Origin: Erysipelothrix sp.
GTDB lineage: Bacteria; Bacillota_I; Bacilli_A; Erysipelotrichales; Erysipelotrichaceae
DNA length: 37,165 nt
Reading direction: 5' to 3'
Assembly: GCA_012512805.1 (NCBI GenBank)
Contig: JAAZDN010000058.1
Span: forward strand, 1-37,165
Part shown: positions 24,612-32,469 of the stretch, piece by piece
Layout of the letters: each line of letters starts with the position of its first letter
Position numbering within the stretch: position 1 is the first letter of the stretch
The notes under the pieces: model-generated
Database searches by the model: none
Seen by the model: the letters and a program-made list of their open reading frames with translations, nothing else
What the model was told of the DNA's origin: nothing
Position numbers and translations under genes: made by a program

Positions 24612-24636
24612 AAAAAAGACCACACGATGTGGTCTT
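24612..24636 (-). terminator. terminator of the nrdB–nrdA operon
   Basis: Minus-strand hairpin AAGACCACA / TGTGGTCTT with the three-base loop TCG and a run of T. It lies 10 bases after the nrdA stop. Confidence 0.95.
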
Positions 24637-24646
24637 AGTTTAAAAT

Positions 24647-26317
24647 TTATGCTTCACAGTTTACACATAGTTTATCTTTACTAAATTGTTGTGCTGCATT
24701 TGTACTGTGTTGGTAGTATAGTGATTTAATGTTATTTTCCCAAGCGAAGATGTACAGTTCGTTAATTTCTTTTGCACTCATTGATGGGTTGATCATTAAG
24801 TTTAATGATTGTGATTGATCTAAGAATTGTTGACGCGTAGATGCTTGATCTAAGATTACGTATTGATCAATTTCACTGAATGTTTTGAATACTTCTTTCT
24901 CATGGTCACTTAAGAAATCTAAGTGTTGAACGGATCCATCATTATCACGAATGTTGTTCCAGATTTCACGCGTATTTTTTCCTTTTGCTTCAAGAATTTC
25001 CATTAAATGTGGGTTTCTAATTGTAATCTTTGTCTTCGCAACATCTTTAACATAGTTGTTTGACCAGATGGGTTCAATACTTTGTGATACTTGTCCTAAG
25101 ATAAATGATGAAGATGTTGTTGGAGCGATCGCAGTTAAGGTTGTGTTACGACGACCATATCCTTTAAGAACAGATGGTTCACCTAATAATTCTGCAAGTG
25201 CTTTGGATGCATTTAAGGCACGGCCTTGAATGGTTCTAAAGATTTCAGCGTTTAATTTGAAGGCGTCCATACTTTCAAAAGGAATCATCTTAGATTGTAG
25301 GTATGAGTGCCAGCCTAAAGCACCAAGTCCAAGCGCACGATTATCAAGCGCAAACTTATGTGCTTTTTCCATAAAGTAGAAGGCAAGGTTATCTTCTTTA
25401 TCGTCAGAATCACGTAAGTCTTCTAATTTTGTAATAAAGTCACTCATGACTGCATCAAGGAAGTAGACCATAGTTTCAACTGCATCTGTATCCTTCCATG
25501 CATCGTAGTGAAGAATGTTCATTGAAGATAAGTTACATACAAATGACCATTCTTCATTATCAGGAAGTGCAATTTCAGAACAGAGATTACTATGTGTAAT
25601 TTCTAGTCCCTTATCTTTATAAACATCAACGGTGTTGTTGTTTACTGTATCTTTAAAGAAGATGTATGGATATCCAATTTCAACACGACGTTGAATGACC
25701 TTTGCCCATAGTGCACGTTTTTCAGCATCGCCCGCAATCATGGCACGCATCCAATCATTCGTAACGGTAACACCATGTGTTAACTCTTGAATCGGATCTC
25801 CTTCTGTACCAATCTTTAAAAATTCCTCAATATCTGGATGTTCAATGGGTAAATAAGGTGCAAAGCGTCCACGACGTGTTGATCCTTGTGATACAACATC
25901 AATAATTGTCTCAAATAACTTCATAAAGTGGACAGATCCTGATGATACACCATTGTCTTTAATTGGAGCTCCACGATGACGTAGATTACCAAAGTATCCT
26001 GATGTTCCACCACCAAACTTACTCATCATCCCAACTTCAGATTGTGTATAGAGTATTCCACCCATATAGTCTGGTAAGTTTGATCCAAAACATGAGATTG
26101 GAAGTCCCTTATCAATTCCAAAGTTTGACCAAATTGGTGAAGAAAGTGAATAATATCCTTCTGACATGTAGCCATAGAATTTATCTGAAAATCCTTCAAT
26201 GCCTAATATTTCTTCTGCCTTATCTGCAATAAAGCGTACACGATCTTCTGCTGTAACACCTTCTGTAAGGTAGCCACGCGATAAGAATAATTTACTATGT
26301 TCATTTAACCATTTCAT
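24647..26317 (-). CDS. nrdA: Class I ribonucleotide reductase, catalytic (alpha) subunit without ATP-cone
   Basis: Reduces ribonucleotides with a radical delivered by the NrdB neighbour. 556 residues, clearly shorter than the usual 700–760. The protein begins directly with the catalytic domain and no N-terminal ATP-cone. C76 (ISCFGS) and C261 (F-V-C-N-L-S-S-M-N) form the active-site pair, the radical Cys is C246 in N244-L-C-S-E248, the tyrosine relay is Y534-Y535, and the C-terminal C551-V-N-C554 tail passes electrons. The phosphate-binding part is TAIAPTTSSSFILGQ. ATG at 26317 has AGGGGGAT upstream and lies 15 bases after the nrdB stop. Known short alpha subunits of this kind pair with ATP-cone NrdB proteins. 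Confidence 0.92.
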   Translation of the reverse strand: MKWLNEHSKLFLSRGYLTEGVTAEDRVRFIADKAEEILGIEGFSDKFYGYMSEGYYSLSSPIWSNFGIDKGLPISCFGSNLPDYMGGILYTQSEVGMMSKFGGGTSGYFGNLRHRGAPIKDNGVSSGSVHFMKLFETIIDVVSQGSTRRGRFAPYLPIEHPDIEEFLKIGTEGDPIQELTHGVTVTNDWMRAMIAGDAEKRALWAKVIQRRVEIGYPYIFFKDTVNNNTVDVYKDKGLEITHSNLCSEIALPDNEEWSFVCNLSSMNILHYDAWKDTDAVETMVYFLDAVMSDFITKLEDLRDSDDKEDNLAFYFMEKAHKFALDNRALGLGALGWHSYLQSKMIPFESMDAFKLNAEIFRTIQGRALNASKALAELLGEPSVLKGYGRRNTTLTAIAPTTSSSFILGQVSQSIEPIWSNNYVKDVAKTKITIRNPHLMEILEAKGKNTREIWNNIRDNDGSVQHLDFLSDHEKEVFKTFSEIDQYVILDQASTRQQFLDQSQSLNLMINPSMSAKEINELYIFAWENNIKSLYYQHSTNAAQQFSKDKLCVNCEA

Positions 26318-26332
26318 TTTTATAATCCCCCT

Positions 26333-27604
26333 CTAGAATAGATCATCTCCGGTAATACTTTGTGTTCGTTTACTATAATTTATTGATCGTTTAACAAAGA
26401 AGTCCACGTGCTTTGTCGCCACGACTTCATCATCAAACCAATCGGTTGTTTCAACTAATGCTTCATCTACATCAAAGATGCGTGCATAGCCAATATCTGA
26501 TAGTGAATTGTTCAAGCGATTCTTAACAAATTCTTTAATGACATTTGCCGGTAAGAAATCAAGTTCACCGTTCTCAAAGATCCAATCAATGACGACTTCT
26601 TCTGACGCATAGGCTTCACGTGCTGCTTTTAAAACCGTCACTTCAAGCTCAGCATCAAACCACTCTGGATGTTCATCACGAATAATATTAATCAGTTCAA
26701 TACCAAAGAGACCATGGATTTGTTCTTCCTTTGATGTTGCCTCAATCGCATTACTCATACCCTTAAATATATTCTTATACTTATTAAAGGACATAATAAT
26801 TAAGAATTGTGAGAACAGTGATACGTGTTCAATAAAGAGTGAGAAGAGTAGAATTGATAAGGTATAATCACGATCATCTTCCGTACGGGCTAAGATGGCA
26901 CTTTGATTCAAATAATTCACTCTTTGCATCAGTTCAGGAATATCTTTAATGCGCTCAAACTCATGATTCAAGCCTAATATTTCTAATAGGTGAGCATAGG
27001 CATCTTGATGACGCACTTCACTTTCCGCAAAGGTAAAGCCAACACTTCCAACTTCAGGTTTTGGAATGCGTTTATATAAGTCTCCCCAGAACGTCTTCAC
27101 CGCAACTTCAACTTGGGCAATCGCAAGCATTGCATTTTTAATCGCACTGCGTTCAACCTCATCAATATGAACCTTAAAGTCTTGTATATCTGAGGTGTAG
27201 TTAAACTCAGTATGTAACCAATATGAATGTTGAATGGCTTCCTTATATTCCGCAAGCTCTGGATATTCATAGGGTTTTAAGTTTAATCTAAATTTAAATA
27301 AATCAGGCTTGCGTGCCTGTGTACGCTCAGCACGATATAAGATATATGCCTTTGCGGTTTGTTTATATTCTGATTCTAATAAGACAAGCTCCACAATATC
27401 TTGAATGCCTTCAACTGTAAGTTGGGTTGTAGCTTCATTTGAGATCTTAGTGAGGACTGCCTCTGTTAATACAAGTGCTTCATCTTGATCAAACTCCCCA
27501 GTTTGAACACCAGCCTTAGCAATTGCATTCGTTATTTTTACCGGAATAAATTCCGTAATTGCTCCATTACGTTTAATAATTGTTTTATTCATTATGCTAC
27601 TCAT
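26333..27604 (-). CDS. nrdB: Class I ribonucleotide reductase radical subunit with N-terminal ATP-cone
   Basis: 423 residues from ATG 27604, chosen for AAGGAG 7 bases upstream; the open frame extends 50 codons further, through a promoter-like region. Residues about 7–95 are an ATP-cone (T-I-I-K-R-N-G start, R-A-E-R end), a module normally found on the alpha subunit. The ferritin-like domain has metal ligands E166 (Q-V-E-V-A-V-K), E196-x2-H199, E259 (F-I-E-H) and E294-x2-H297, plus Y203 where the radical Tyr of other classes lies. Glu as first ligand and the AVKTFWG sequence fit class Id enzymes that use a dimanganese cofactor (from family knowledge). dATP would then switch the enzyme off by oligomerising beta. 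First gene of nrdB–nrdA. Confidence 0.92.
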   Translation of the reverse strand: MSSIMNKTIIKRNGAITEFIPVKITNAIAKAGVQTGEFDQDEALVLTEAVLTKISNEATTQLTVEGIQDIVELVLLESEYKQTAKAYILYRAERTQARKPDLFKFRLNLKPYEYPELAEYKEAIQHSYWLHTEFNYTSDIQDFKVHIDEVERSAIKNAMLAIAQVEVAVKTFWGDLYKRIPKPEVGSVGFTFAESEVRHQDAYAHLLEILGLNHEFERIKDIPELMQRVNYLNQSAILARTEDDRDYTLSILLFSLFIEHVSLFSQFLIIMSFNKYKNIFKGMSNAIEATSKEEQIHGLFGIELINIIRDEHPEWFDAELEVTVLKAAREAYASEEVVIDWIFENGELDFLPANVIKEFVKNRLNNSLSDIGYARIFDVDEALVETTDWFDDEVVATKHVDFFVKRSINYSKRTQSITGDDLF

Positions 27605-27680
27605 ATTCCATCTCCTTGCAACTAGTACTATCATATCTAAGATGGAGGTTTCATACAATTTTAAGACCTTGTATTTTTTA

Positions 27681-27709
27681 ATTATATTAATCACAAAGTC
27701 CATCTTGTG
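27681..27709 (-). promoter_or_regulatory. possible nrdB promoter with an overlapping palindrome
   Basis: TATAAT on the minus strand (27681–27686) lies about 77 bases before nrdB. The -35 position coincides with the right arm of CACAAAGTCCATCTTGTG (27692–27709), whose ends CACAA/TTGTG are inverted repeats. This could be an operator, but it does not match the NrdR box consensus well. Confidence 0.4.
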
Positions 27710-27747
27710 TATTTCTGGCATATTTTCACGATATCCAAGTATCTTAT

Positions 27748-27776
27748 TGGACATTAGTTTTAATTCGTAATACTAT
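27748..27776 (+). promoter_or_regulatory. possible promoter of the monooxygenase–reductase operon
   Basis: TGGACA (27748–27753), a 17-base spacer and TACTAT (27771–27776), about 28 bases before the monooxygenase ATG. The repeat CCAA-8-TTGG (27735–27750) overlaps the -35 box. Confidence 0.45.
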
Positions 27777-27804
27777 GATAGTGCACAAAGAAATGAGGAA
27801 TACT

Positions 27805-28866
27805 ATGAAAGATTTTGAAATTGGAATTTATACCTTAGGTGACTATGTCACAAATGCTGAAACGGGTAACATTGTTTCGGAACAACAAAGAATTGAAGAT
27901 ATTATTAGTTATGCAAAACTTGCGGATGAGGTGAATCTAGACGTTATAGCACTTGGTGAAAGTCATCAGGAACACTTTATCTCACAAGCCCATGCTCTTA
28001 TACTTGCTGCTATAGCCCGCGAAACAAAGAACATTCGTGTTTCAAGCTCTGCAACAATTGTTTCAACATCAGATCCAGTTCGAATTTATGAGAACTTCAG
28101 TACCTTAGATATTCTTTCTAATGGTCGCGCTGAAATCGTTGGTGGACGTGCCTCACGTATTGGTCTCTTTTCATTATTAGGTTTTGACGTAGCGGACTAT
28201 ACCGAGCTCTTTGAAGAAAAATTTGAACTCCTCTTAAAACTCAACAAAGAAGAAATCATCAACTGGCAGGGACACTTTAGACCTGCATTAAAAGATGCTG
28301 TTCTCTATCCAAAACCATTACAAGATAGCCTTCCTATATGGCGTGCTGTGGGTGGACCAGCAGAGAGTGCACGTAAGGCGGGAATCCAAGGGGTTCCGAT
28401 GATGCTTGCGACACTAGCAGGACCGGTTACACACTTTAATCGTACCGTTGATTCATACCGTACGACCTTTAAACAATACCATCAAGACTTAAGCAATATG
28501 CGTGTGGGAATTACAAACATGATGCACGTTGCAGATACTGACGAACTTGCATACAACCGCTTCTATAAATACATGAACCATTCCTTTAAACAAGCAAATG
28601 GACATGGACTCAATCCTGAAGTATACAGTACCGCACTAGATCTTCGTAATGCTGTTTTGATCGGATCAGCAGAAACAATTATTGAAAAAATTGTCTATCA
28701 ATATGAAGTGTACGGACATACAAGACAAATGCTACAAATTGATATCGGAGGACTTGAAGCCGATGAAGTACGTAAACAAATTGAAGTTATTGGAAACGTC
28801 ATTGCTCCAGAAGTAAGACGTCGTATTGCTGCACTAGGAGATAATAATGAAGATTCTAGCAATTAA
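27805..28866 (+). CDS. Luciferase-like flavin-dependent monooxygenase
   Basis: 353-residue TIM-barrel enzyme of the bacterial-luciferase family, which uses reduced FMN and O2. I start it at ATG 27805 (MKDFEIGIYTLGDY), spaced correctly from GAGG; two earlier in-frame ATGs are possible. Family stretches include A-L-G-E-S-H-Q-E-H-F, the S-S-S-A-T-I-V-S-T-S-D-P-V-R strand, G-R-A-E-I-V-G-G-R and P-I-W-R-A-V-G-G-P. It overlaps by 20 bases the gene for an FMN reductase, which should feed it reduced flavin. The pair resembles the CE1758/CE1759-type duo of Actinobacteria and Bacillota. The substrate is unknown. Confidence 0.9.
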   Translation: MKDFEIGIYTLGDYVTNAETGNIVSEQQRIEDIISYAKLADEVNLDVIALGESHQEHFISQAHALILAAIARETKNIRVSSSATIVSTSDPVRIYENFSTLDILSNGRAEIVGGRASRIGLFSLLGFDVADYTELFEEKFELLLKLNKEEIINWQGHFRPALKDAVLYPKPLQDSLPIWRAVGGPAESARKAGIQGVPMMLATLAGPVTHFNRTVDSYRTTFKQYHQDLSNMRVGITNMMHVADTDELAYNRFYKYMNHSFKQANGHGLNPEVYSTALDLRNAVLIGSAETIIEKIVYQYEVYGHTRQMLQIDIGGLEADEVRKQIEVIGNVIAPEVRRRIAALGDNNEDSSN

Positions 28867-29389
28867 TAGTTCACTCAGTGGAAGCAGTACTTCCAAAGCA
28901 CTCGCTCATCTAAACTTTGACGAAACAATAGACTTTGAACTCATTAATCTCAAAGACTTAAACATGAGCTTTGCGGACGGACGTGACTATCGTGAATATG
29001 ACAACGACAATACAGACCTCATTGAAAAAATGATCAATGCTGACGCCATCATAATTGGAACACCTATCTTTCAAGCATCAATTCCTGGTGTATTAAAAAA
29101 CGTCTTTGATCTTCTACCGATTAATGCTCTAAGTAATAAACCAGTTGGAACAATCATAACAGCCGGATCAGCTAGACATTATCTTGTAGCGCAACAACAA
29201 CTTCTTCCTATTCTCAATTACTTGAAAATGGATGTAGTTCCTAAATACGTCTTTATTGAAAGTGTAGACTTCAATAATGACATTCTACGTGATGATCTTG
29301 TCATGCGTATCGAAGCCTTAAGCAAAGAACTCATCACACGTACACAGAAACAAGCAGAAAGCTTACAAAGTAAATACAGTTTCTTATAA
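28847..29389 (+). CDS. NAD(P)H-dependent FMN reductase partnered with the monooxygenase
   Basis: 180-residue flavodoxin-fold protein. It starts MKILAINSSLSGSSTSKAL, the FMN-phosphate loop, followed by D-A-I-I-I-G-T-P-I-F-Q-A-S-I-P-G-V-L-K-N-V-F-D, the typical FMN reductase motif. ATG lies inside the end of the monooxygenase gene (20-base overlap) with GGAG upstream, so translation is coupled. The likely role is to reduce FMN with NAD(P)H and pass it to the monooxygenase. Confidence 0.9.
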   Translation: MKILAINSSLSGSSTSKALAHLNFDETIDFELINLKDLNMSFADGRDYREYDNDNTDLIEKMINADAIIIGTPIFQASIPGVLKNVFDLLPINALSNKPVGTIITAGSARHYLVAQQQLLPILNYLKMDVVPKYVFIESVDFNNDILRDDLVMRIEALSKELITRTQKQAESLQSKYSFL

Positions 29390-29402
29390 GCACTGTGTTT
29401 TG

Positions 29403-29425
29403 AATAAATAGTCTTATTTATTTTT
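29403..29425 (+). terminator. weak AT-only hairpin after the FMN reductase gene
   Basis: AATAAATA (29403–29410) and TATTTATT (29415–29422) with the loop GTCT, then TTT. It is 14 bases after the stop codon. All pairs are A-T, so efficiency is doubtful. Confidence 0.4.
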
Positions 29426-29435
29426 GTTAACGTGA

Positions 29436-29506
29436 TATACTTAATTTAAAGAAAGAGAAACACTCGTGGTCCACTTGGACTTCTTGCGTGTATTTCTTTC
29501 TTTTTA
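29436..29506 (+). ncRNA. candidate ~60-nt hairpin RNA with its own extended -10 promoter
   Basis: TGA-TATACT (TATACT at 29436–29441) is an extended -10; transcription would begin about 29448. Exactly there starts the stem AAAGAAAGAGAAACAC (29448–29463), which pairs with GTGTATTTCTTTCTTT (29488–29503) with a single mismatch. An inner GTCC/GGAC hairpin lies between, and five T (29501–29505) end it. It could be a small RNA or simply a long terminator of the monooxygenase operon with a chance promoter. The rest of the 183-base gap holds only the terminators listed on either side. Confidence 0.35.
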
Positions 29507-29529
29507 ATATTCAGTAGGCCTAAGCATAG

Positions 29530-29557
29530 AAAAAGAACCCATATGAGTAGGGTTCTT
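29530..29557 (-). terminator. terminator of the ahpC–ahpF operon
   Basis: Minus-strand hairpin AAGAACCC / GGGTTCTT with a 9-base loop, followed by a T-rich run (TTTTC). It lies 15 bases after the ahpF stop. Confidence 0.85.
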
Positions 29558-29572
29558 ACTTTGTCCAAAGGA

Positions 29573-31105
29573 CTATTTTTTATTGTGCATTATGTAATCA
29601 AAGGCACCAAGGGCAGCAGTTGCTCCAGATCCCATTGAAATGATAATTTGTTTGTATGCACTGTTTGTACAATCACCAGCTGCAAAGATTCCAGGAATAC
29701 TACTTTCACCTTTCGCATTCACGATGATTTCACCCATTGGTGTTTTTTCTAAGGTATCACCTAAGAATTCAGTATTGGGTACAAGCCCAATTTGGATGAA
29801 GACACCGTCTGTATCAATCGTATGTTCAACGCTTGTTTCACGGTCAACATAGTTTAAACCCGTTACGGTTTGTTCTCCATTGATCGCAGATGTTTGTGCA
29901 TTCTTAACAATATTTACATTATTGAAGGTGCTAAGACTATCTTGTAAGATCGAGTCTGCTTTTAAGGTATCCGCAAATTCTAAGACCGTAACGTGCTTCG
30001 CAATGTTTGCTAAGTCAATAGCAGCTTCAACACCAGAGTTTCCCCCACCAATAACCACAACATCTTTTCCTTTGTATAAGGGACCATCACAGTGTGGACA
30101 GTAGGCAACACCTTTGTTCTTAAGTTCTTTCTCACCTGGAACATTAACATCACGCCAACGTGCTCCTGTCGCAATAATAAGTGCTGTAGTTTGAAGTGTT
30201 TGATCATTGTCTAAGACAACATGTACCATGTCTGTTTTTTCAACACTTACAACACGGTATCCATCAATTATTTCAATATTATTATGTTGCATGTGAACAT
30301 TTAAACTGTCCGCAAATTTCTCACCTTCAGTATGTGGTGTTCCAATAATATTTTCAATTGCAGATGTTTCAAGCACTTGTCCACCGATACGGTCTGTAAT
30401 CAATCCAACTTTTAGACCTTTACGTGCAGCATAGATTGCGGATGATGCACCTGCTGGTCCACCTCCTACAACTAAGATGTCGTATGGGACTTCTGTATCA
30501 ATGTTAAGTTGTTCTTGACCTAAGATTTGATCAAGTATTTCAATAATACTCACACGTCCCGCAACAAACTCTTCACCATTCATCATGACAGTTGGTACGG
30601 CCATAATGTTTTTTTCTTCAACTTCAGCTTGGAAGAGTGTTCCATCAATAATTGTATGGGTTACATTTGGATTTAATACTGCAATCATGTTTAATGATTG
30701 AACAACATCAGGACAAATATTACATGATAGTGTTATGTATGATTCAAAATGTATCTTTTGATCAATTGCTTTTATTCGCTTAATGATATCTTCTTCAATC
30801 TTTGGTGGTCGACCACTTGTTTGAACAAGTGCAAGTACAAATGATGCAAGTTCATGTCCAAGTGGAATGGCCGCAAAGCTGATTCCAACTTCTTGATCAT
30901 GACGATCAAGTTTAAAACTTGGTGTACGATCTAAGACTGCTTCTTTTAATTGTATCTTATCTGAAAGACTGACGATTTCTTCAACAAAGTTTTTCATCTT
31001 TACTGATGAGTCGCTGTGATCACCACTGAAGGTAATCACAACGTCTTGTTCTAATAGTTCTGTATAGCTCGCAATTTGATTGCGAATGGTAGCATCTAGT
31101 GCCAT
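29573..31105 (-). CDS. ahpF: Alkyl hydroperoxide reductase subunit F
   Basis: NADH-dependent flavoprotein disulfide reductase that recharges AhpC. 510 residues. The N-terminal tandem thioredoxin-like domain has the redox pair C128-N-I-C131; the FAD motif GGGPAG is at 214–219; the second disulfide C336-P-H-C339 lies in the NADH domain, followed by the NADH motif GGGNSG. The C-terminus has the FAD-contact sequence [12 protein letters not shown] is 3 bases after the ahpC stop, so the two are co-translated, in the standard ahpC–ahpF order. Confidence 0.96.
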   Translation of the reverse strand: MALDATIRNQIASYTELLEQDVVITFSGDHSDSSVKMKNFVEEIVSLSDKIQLKEAVLDRTPSFKLDRHDQEVGISFAAIPLGHELASFVLALVQTSGRPPKIEEDIIKRIKAIDQKIHFESYITLSCNICPDVVQSLNMIAVLNPNVTHTIIDGTLFQAEVEEKNIMAVPTVMMNGEEFVAGRVSIIEILDQILGQEQLNIDTEVPYDILVVGGGPAGASSAIYAARKGLKVGLITDRIGGQVLETSAIENIIGTPHTEGEKFADSLNVHMQHNNIEIIDGYRVVSVEKTDMVHVVLDNDQTLQTTALIIATGARWRDVNVPGEKELKNKGVAYCPHCDGPLYKGKDVVVIGGGNSGVEAAIDLANIAKHVTVLEFADTLKADSILQDSLSTFNNVNIVKNAQTSAINGEQTVTGLNYVDRETSVEHTIDTDGVFIQIGLVPNTEFLGDTLEKTPMGEIIVNAKGESSIPGIFAAGDCTNSAYKQIIISMGSGATAALGAFDYIMHNKK

Positions 31106-31108
31106 TAA

Positions 31109-31672
31109 TTAAATCTTTCCAACAAGGTCAAGACCTGGCGTTAATGTTTCTTCGCCTTCTTGCCATTTTGCTGGGCATACTTCGTTAGGGTTTTTACGAA
31201 CGTATTGTGCTGCTTTGATTTTTGGAATGATTGTACTTGCATCACGTCCAATACCATCAGCGTTGATTTCCATTGCTTGGATTACTCCATCTGGATCAAT
31301 GATAAATGTTCCACGTTGTGATAGTCCTGATTCTTCATCTAAGACATCAAACATGTTTGAAAGTGTATGTGATGGATCCCCAATCATTGGGAATTGTAAT
31401 GTGTTTATGACATCTGATGTATCGTGCCATGCTTTATGTGTAAAGTGTGTGTCTGTTGATACTGAATAGACTTCAACACCTAATTTTTGTAATGCATCAT
31501 ATTGAGTTTGCATATCTCCAAGTTCAGTTGGACATACGAAAGAAAAGTCAGCTGGATAGAAAATAACCACACTCCATTGATCTTTCAAATTATCTTGAGT
31601 TACCTCGATAAATTCCTCATTAAAATATGCTTGAGCTGTAAAATCTTGAATCTGTTTTCCTACTAATGACAT
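31109..31672 (-). CDS. ahpC: Alkyl hydroperoxide reductase subunit C (peroxiredoxin)
   Basis: 2-Cys peroxiredoxin that reduces H2O2, organic peroxides and peroxynitrite. 187 residues, usual size. Peroxidatic C47 lies in F-S-F-V-C-P-T-E and resolving C166 in E-V-C-P-A-K-W; an R near the active site and GGLGG/YF-type segments characterise the family, of which only the two Cys motifs were checked closely. AAGGAGG precedes ATG. First gene of ahpC–ahpF; a 333-base region upstream holds a candidate small RNA and promoter. Confidence 0.97.
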   Translation of the reverse strand: MSLVGKQIQDFTAQAYFNEEFIEVTQDNLKDQWSVVIFYPADFSFVCPTELGDMQTQYDALQKLGVEVYSVSTDTHFTHKAWHDTSDVINTLQFPMIGDPSHTLSNMFDVLDEESGLSQRGTFIIDPDGVIQAMEINADGIGRDASTIIPKIKAAQYVRKNPNEVCPAKWQEGEETLTPGLDLVGKI

Positions 31673-31703
31673 TATTTATACCTCCTTATGAAATAAGTCC
31701 CTT

Positions 31704-31734
31704 ATATTATGCAATGAATATACCTTACATTCAA
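31704..31734 (-). promoter_or_regulatory. possible ahpC promoter/operator region
   Basis: TAATAT (31704–31709, minus) lies about 32 bases before ahpC; TTGAAT (31729–31734) is 19 bases further up, a long spacer. An inverted repeat TGAAT-9-ATTCA (31715–31733) lies over this spacer. It does not match the PerR box (TTATAATNATTATAA). Confidence 0.3.
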
Positions 31735-31792
31735 TTTATATGACCATTTTTTCACTAGTTTAAAAACATCAAACTTTCACGAGTGAAACCAC

Positions 31793-31936
31793 AAAAAAAG
31801 ATGCATATTATGGTTGCATCTTTTCAAGTTATTTCTTTAAAGGGATAGAATTATGTTAAATCAAATAAATAGGGATATTTATCAGGGATATGATTCAACT
31901 GTAAGTTCTTATCTAACTTACATACTAAGTATAACA
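31793..31936 (-). ncRNA. candidate small RNA or attenuating leader upstream of ahpC
   Basis: Minus strand: TGT-TATACT extended -10 (TATACT 31928–31933) puts the start near 31921. The RNA would open with a perfect hairpin (TGTAAGTT 31922–31915 with AACTTACA 31907–31900, 7-base loop). An AT-rich single-stranded stretch follows, carrying UAUCCCU three times (centred near 31887, 31874 and 31844). It ends in AAAAGATGCA/TGCATCTTTT with seven T (31793–31824). It has no ORF. Promoter, 5' hairpin, C-rich repeats and terminator in about 130 bases look like a small regulatory RNA using C-rich anti-Shine–Dalgarno motifs. Alternatively it is a terminator-controlled leader of ahpCF, which starts 120 bases further on. 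The rest of the 333-base gap holds only the possible ahpC promoter and a TTTCAC-GA-GTGAAA repeat. Confidence 0.55.
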
Positions 31937-32005
31937 GTGAAAATACGAGATAATGTCGTATAATCTTAGAAGGTTTTTATGAATTCATATAAAACAAAGA
32001 GTTCA

Positions 32006-32359
32006 TTAAAATTTCATATTTTTAAAGAGTCCCATACTTTGAATCACGTTTAAGTCTTCTTCTGTCTTAGGTCGATATCCTCTGTACGTAACTTTAACTA
32101 CTGCAAACATCTTCGTATATATAAACGAGAATAATAAATGTAGAAGAAAGCCCATTATGATTATTTCATAACGCTTATCCACGATTGTTAGATAGATCAA
32201 TAATAGATACAGTGCAAGAAGAAACAATCCCCATTCATAATCCTTATGTCTTATCATTGCAATGGGGCCATAAACAAGTATTTCCTTTGAAAATCCTTTT
32301 TCAACTGTTACTTCATGATCATCTTTTACGAGTGTAAATGTTTCTTGTTTGTTTGACAT
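32006..32359 (-). CDS. 117-residue hypothetical membrane protein
   Basis: Start at ATG 32359, with AGGAG 9 bases upstream; the open frame extends further back into the dps terminator. Residues about 1–45 are hydrophilic (K-E-I-L-V-Y-G-P, R-H-K-D-Y-E-W), then come two membrane helices (about 45–60 and 66–82) and a basic tail (V-T-Y-R-G-Y-R-P-K). The G-F-S-x10-I-R-H-K-D-Y pattern before the first helix is reminiscent of DUF2628-type small membrane proteins, but I would not assign it. It lies alone between dps and ahpC; no terminator directly follows it. Confidence 0.7.
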   Translation of the reverse strand: MSNKQETFTLVKDDHEVTVEKGFSKEILVYGPIAMIRHKDYEWGLFLLALYLLLIYLTIVDKRYEIIIMGFLLHLLFSFIYTKMFAVVKVTYRGYRPKTEEDLNVIQSMGLFKNMKF

Positions 32360-32428
32360 TGTGTCTTCTCCTTTGTTATTAGATTTATTATACCATTGTA
32401 TCTTTAGATTATAAGTTCGACTTCTGCA

Positions 32429-32459
32429 TAAAAAAACTACATCGATTAAATGTAGTTTT
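32429..32459 (-). terminator. terminator of dps
   Basis: Minus-strand hairpin AAAACTACA / TGTAGTTTT with a 9-base loop and a run of seven T, 10 bases after the dps stop. Confidence 0.93.
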
Positions 32460-32469
32460 AAATTTGAAT

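Noticed and set aside
26333-27754. NrdB start 50 codons further upstream
   Set aside because: The extension crosses the TATAAT box and has no ribosome site; ATG 27604 has AAGGAG and begins just before the ATP-cone.
27605-27804. NrdR boxes between nrdB and the monooxygenase gene
   Set aside because: Palindromes are present (CACAA-8-TTGTG, CCAA-8-TTGG, ACTAT-G-ATAGT), but none fits the 16-bp ACACTATATATTGTGT-type consensus or its tandem spacing.
31775-31788. parS-like sequence TTTCAC-GA-GTGAAA upstream of ahpC
   Set aside because: The parS core is TTTCACGTGAAA without extra central bases; two inserted bases would shift the half-sites. No better parS was found elsewhere in the window.
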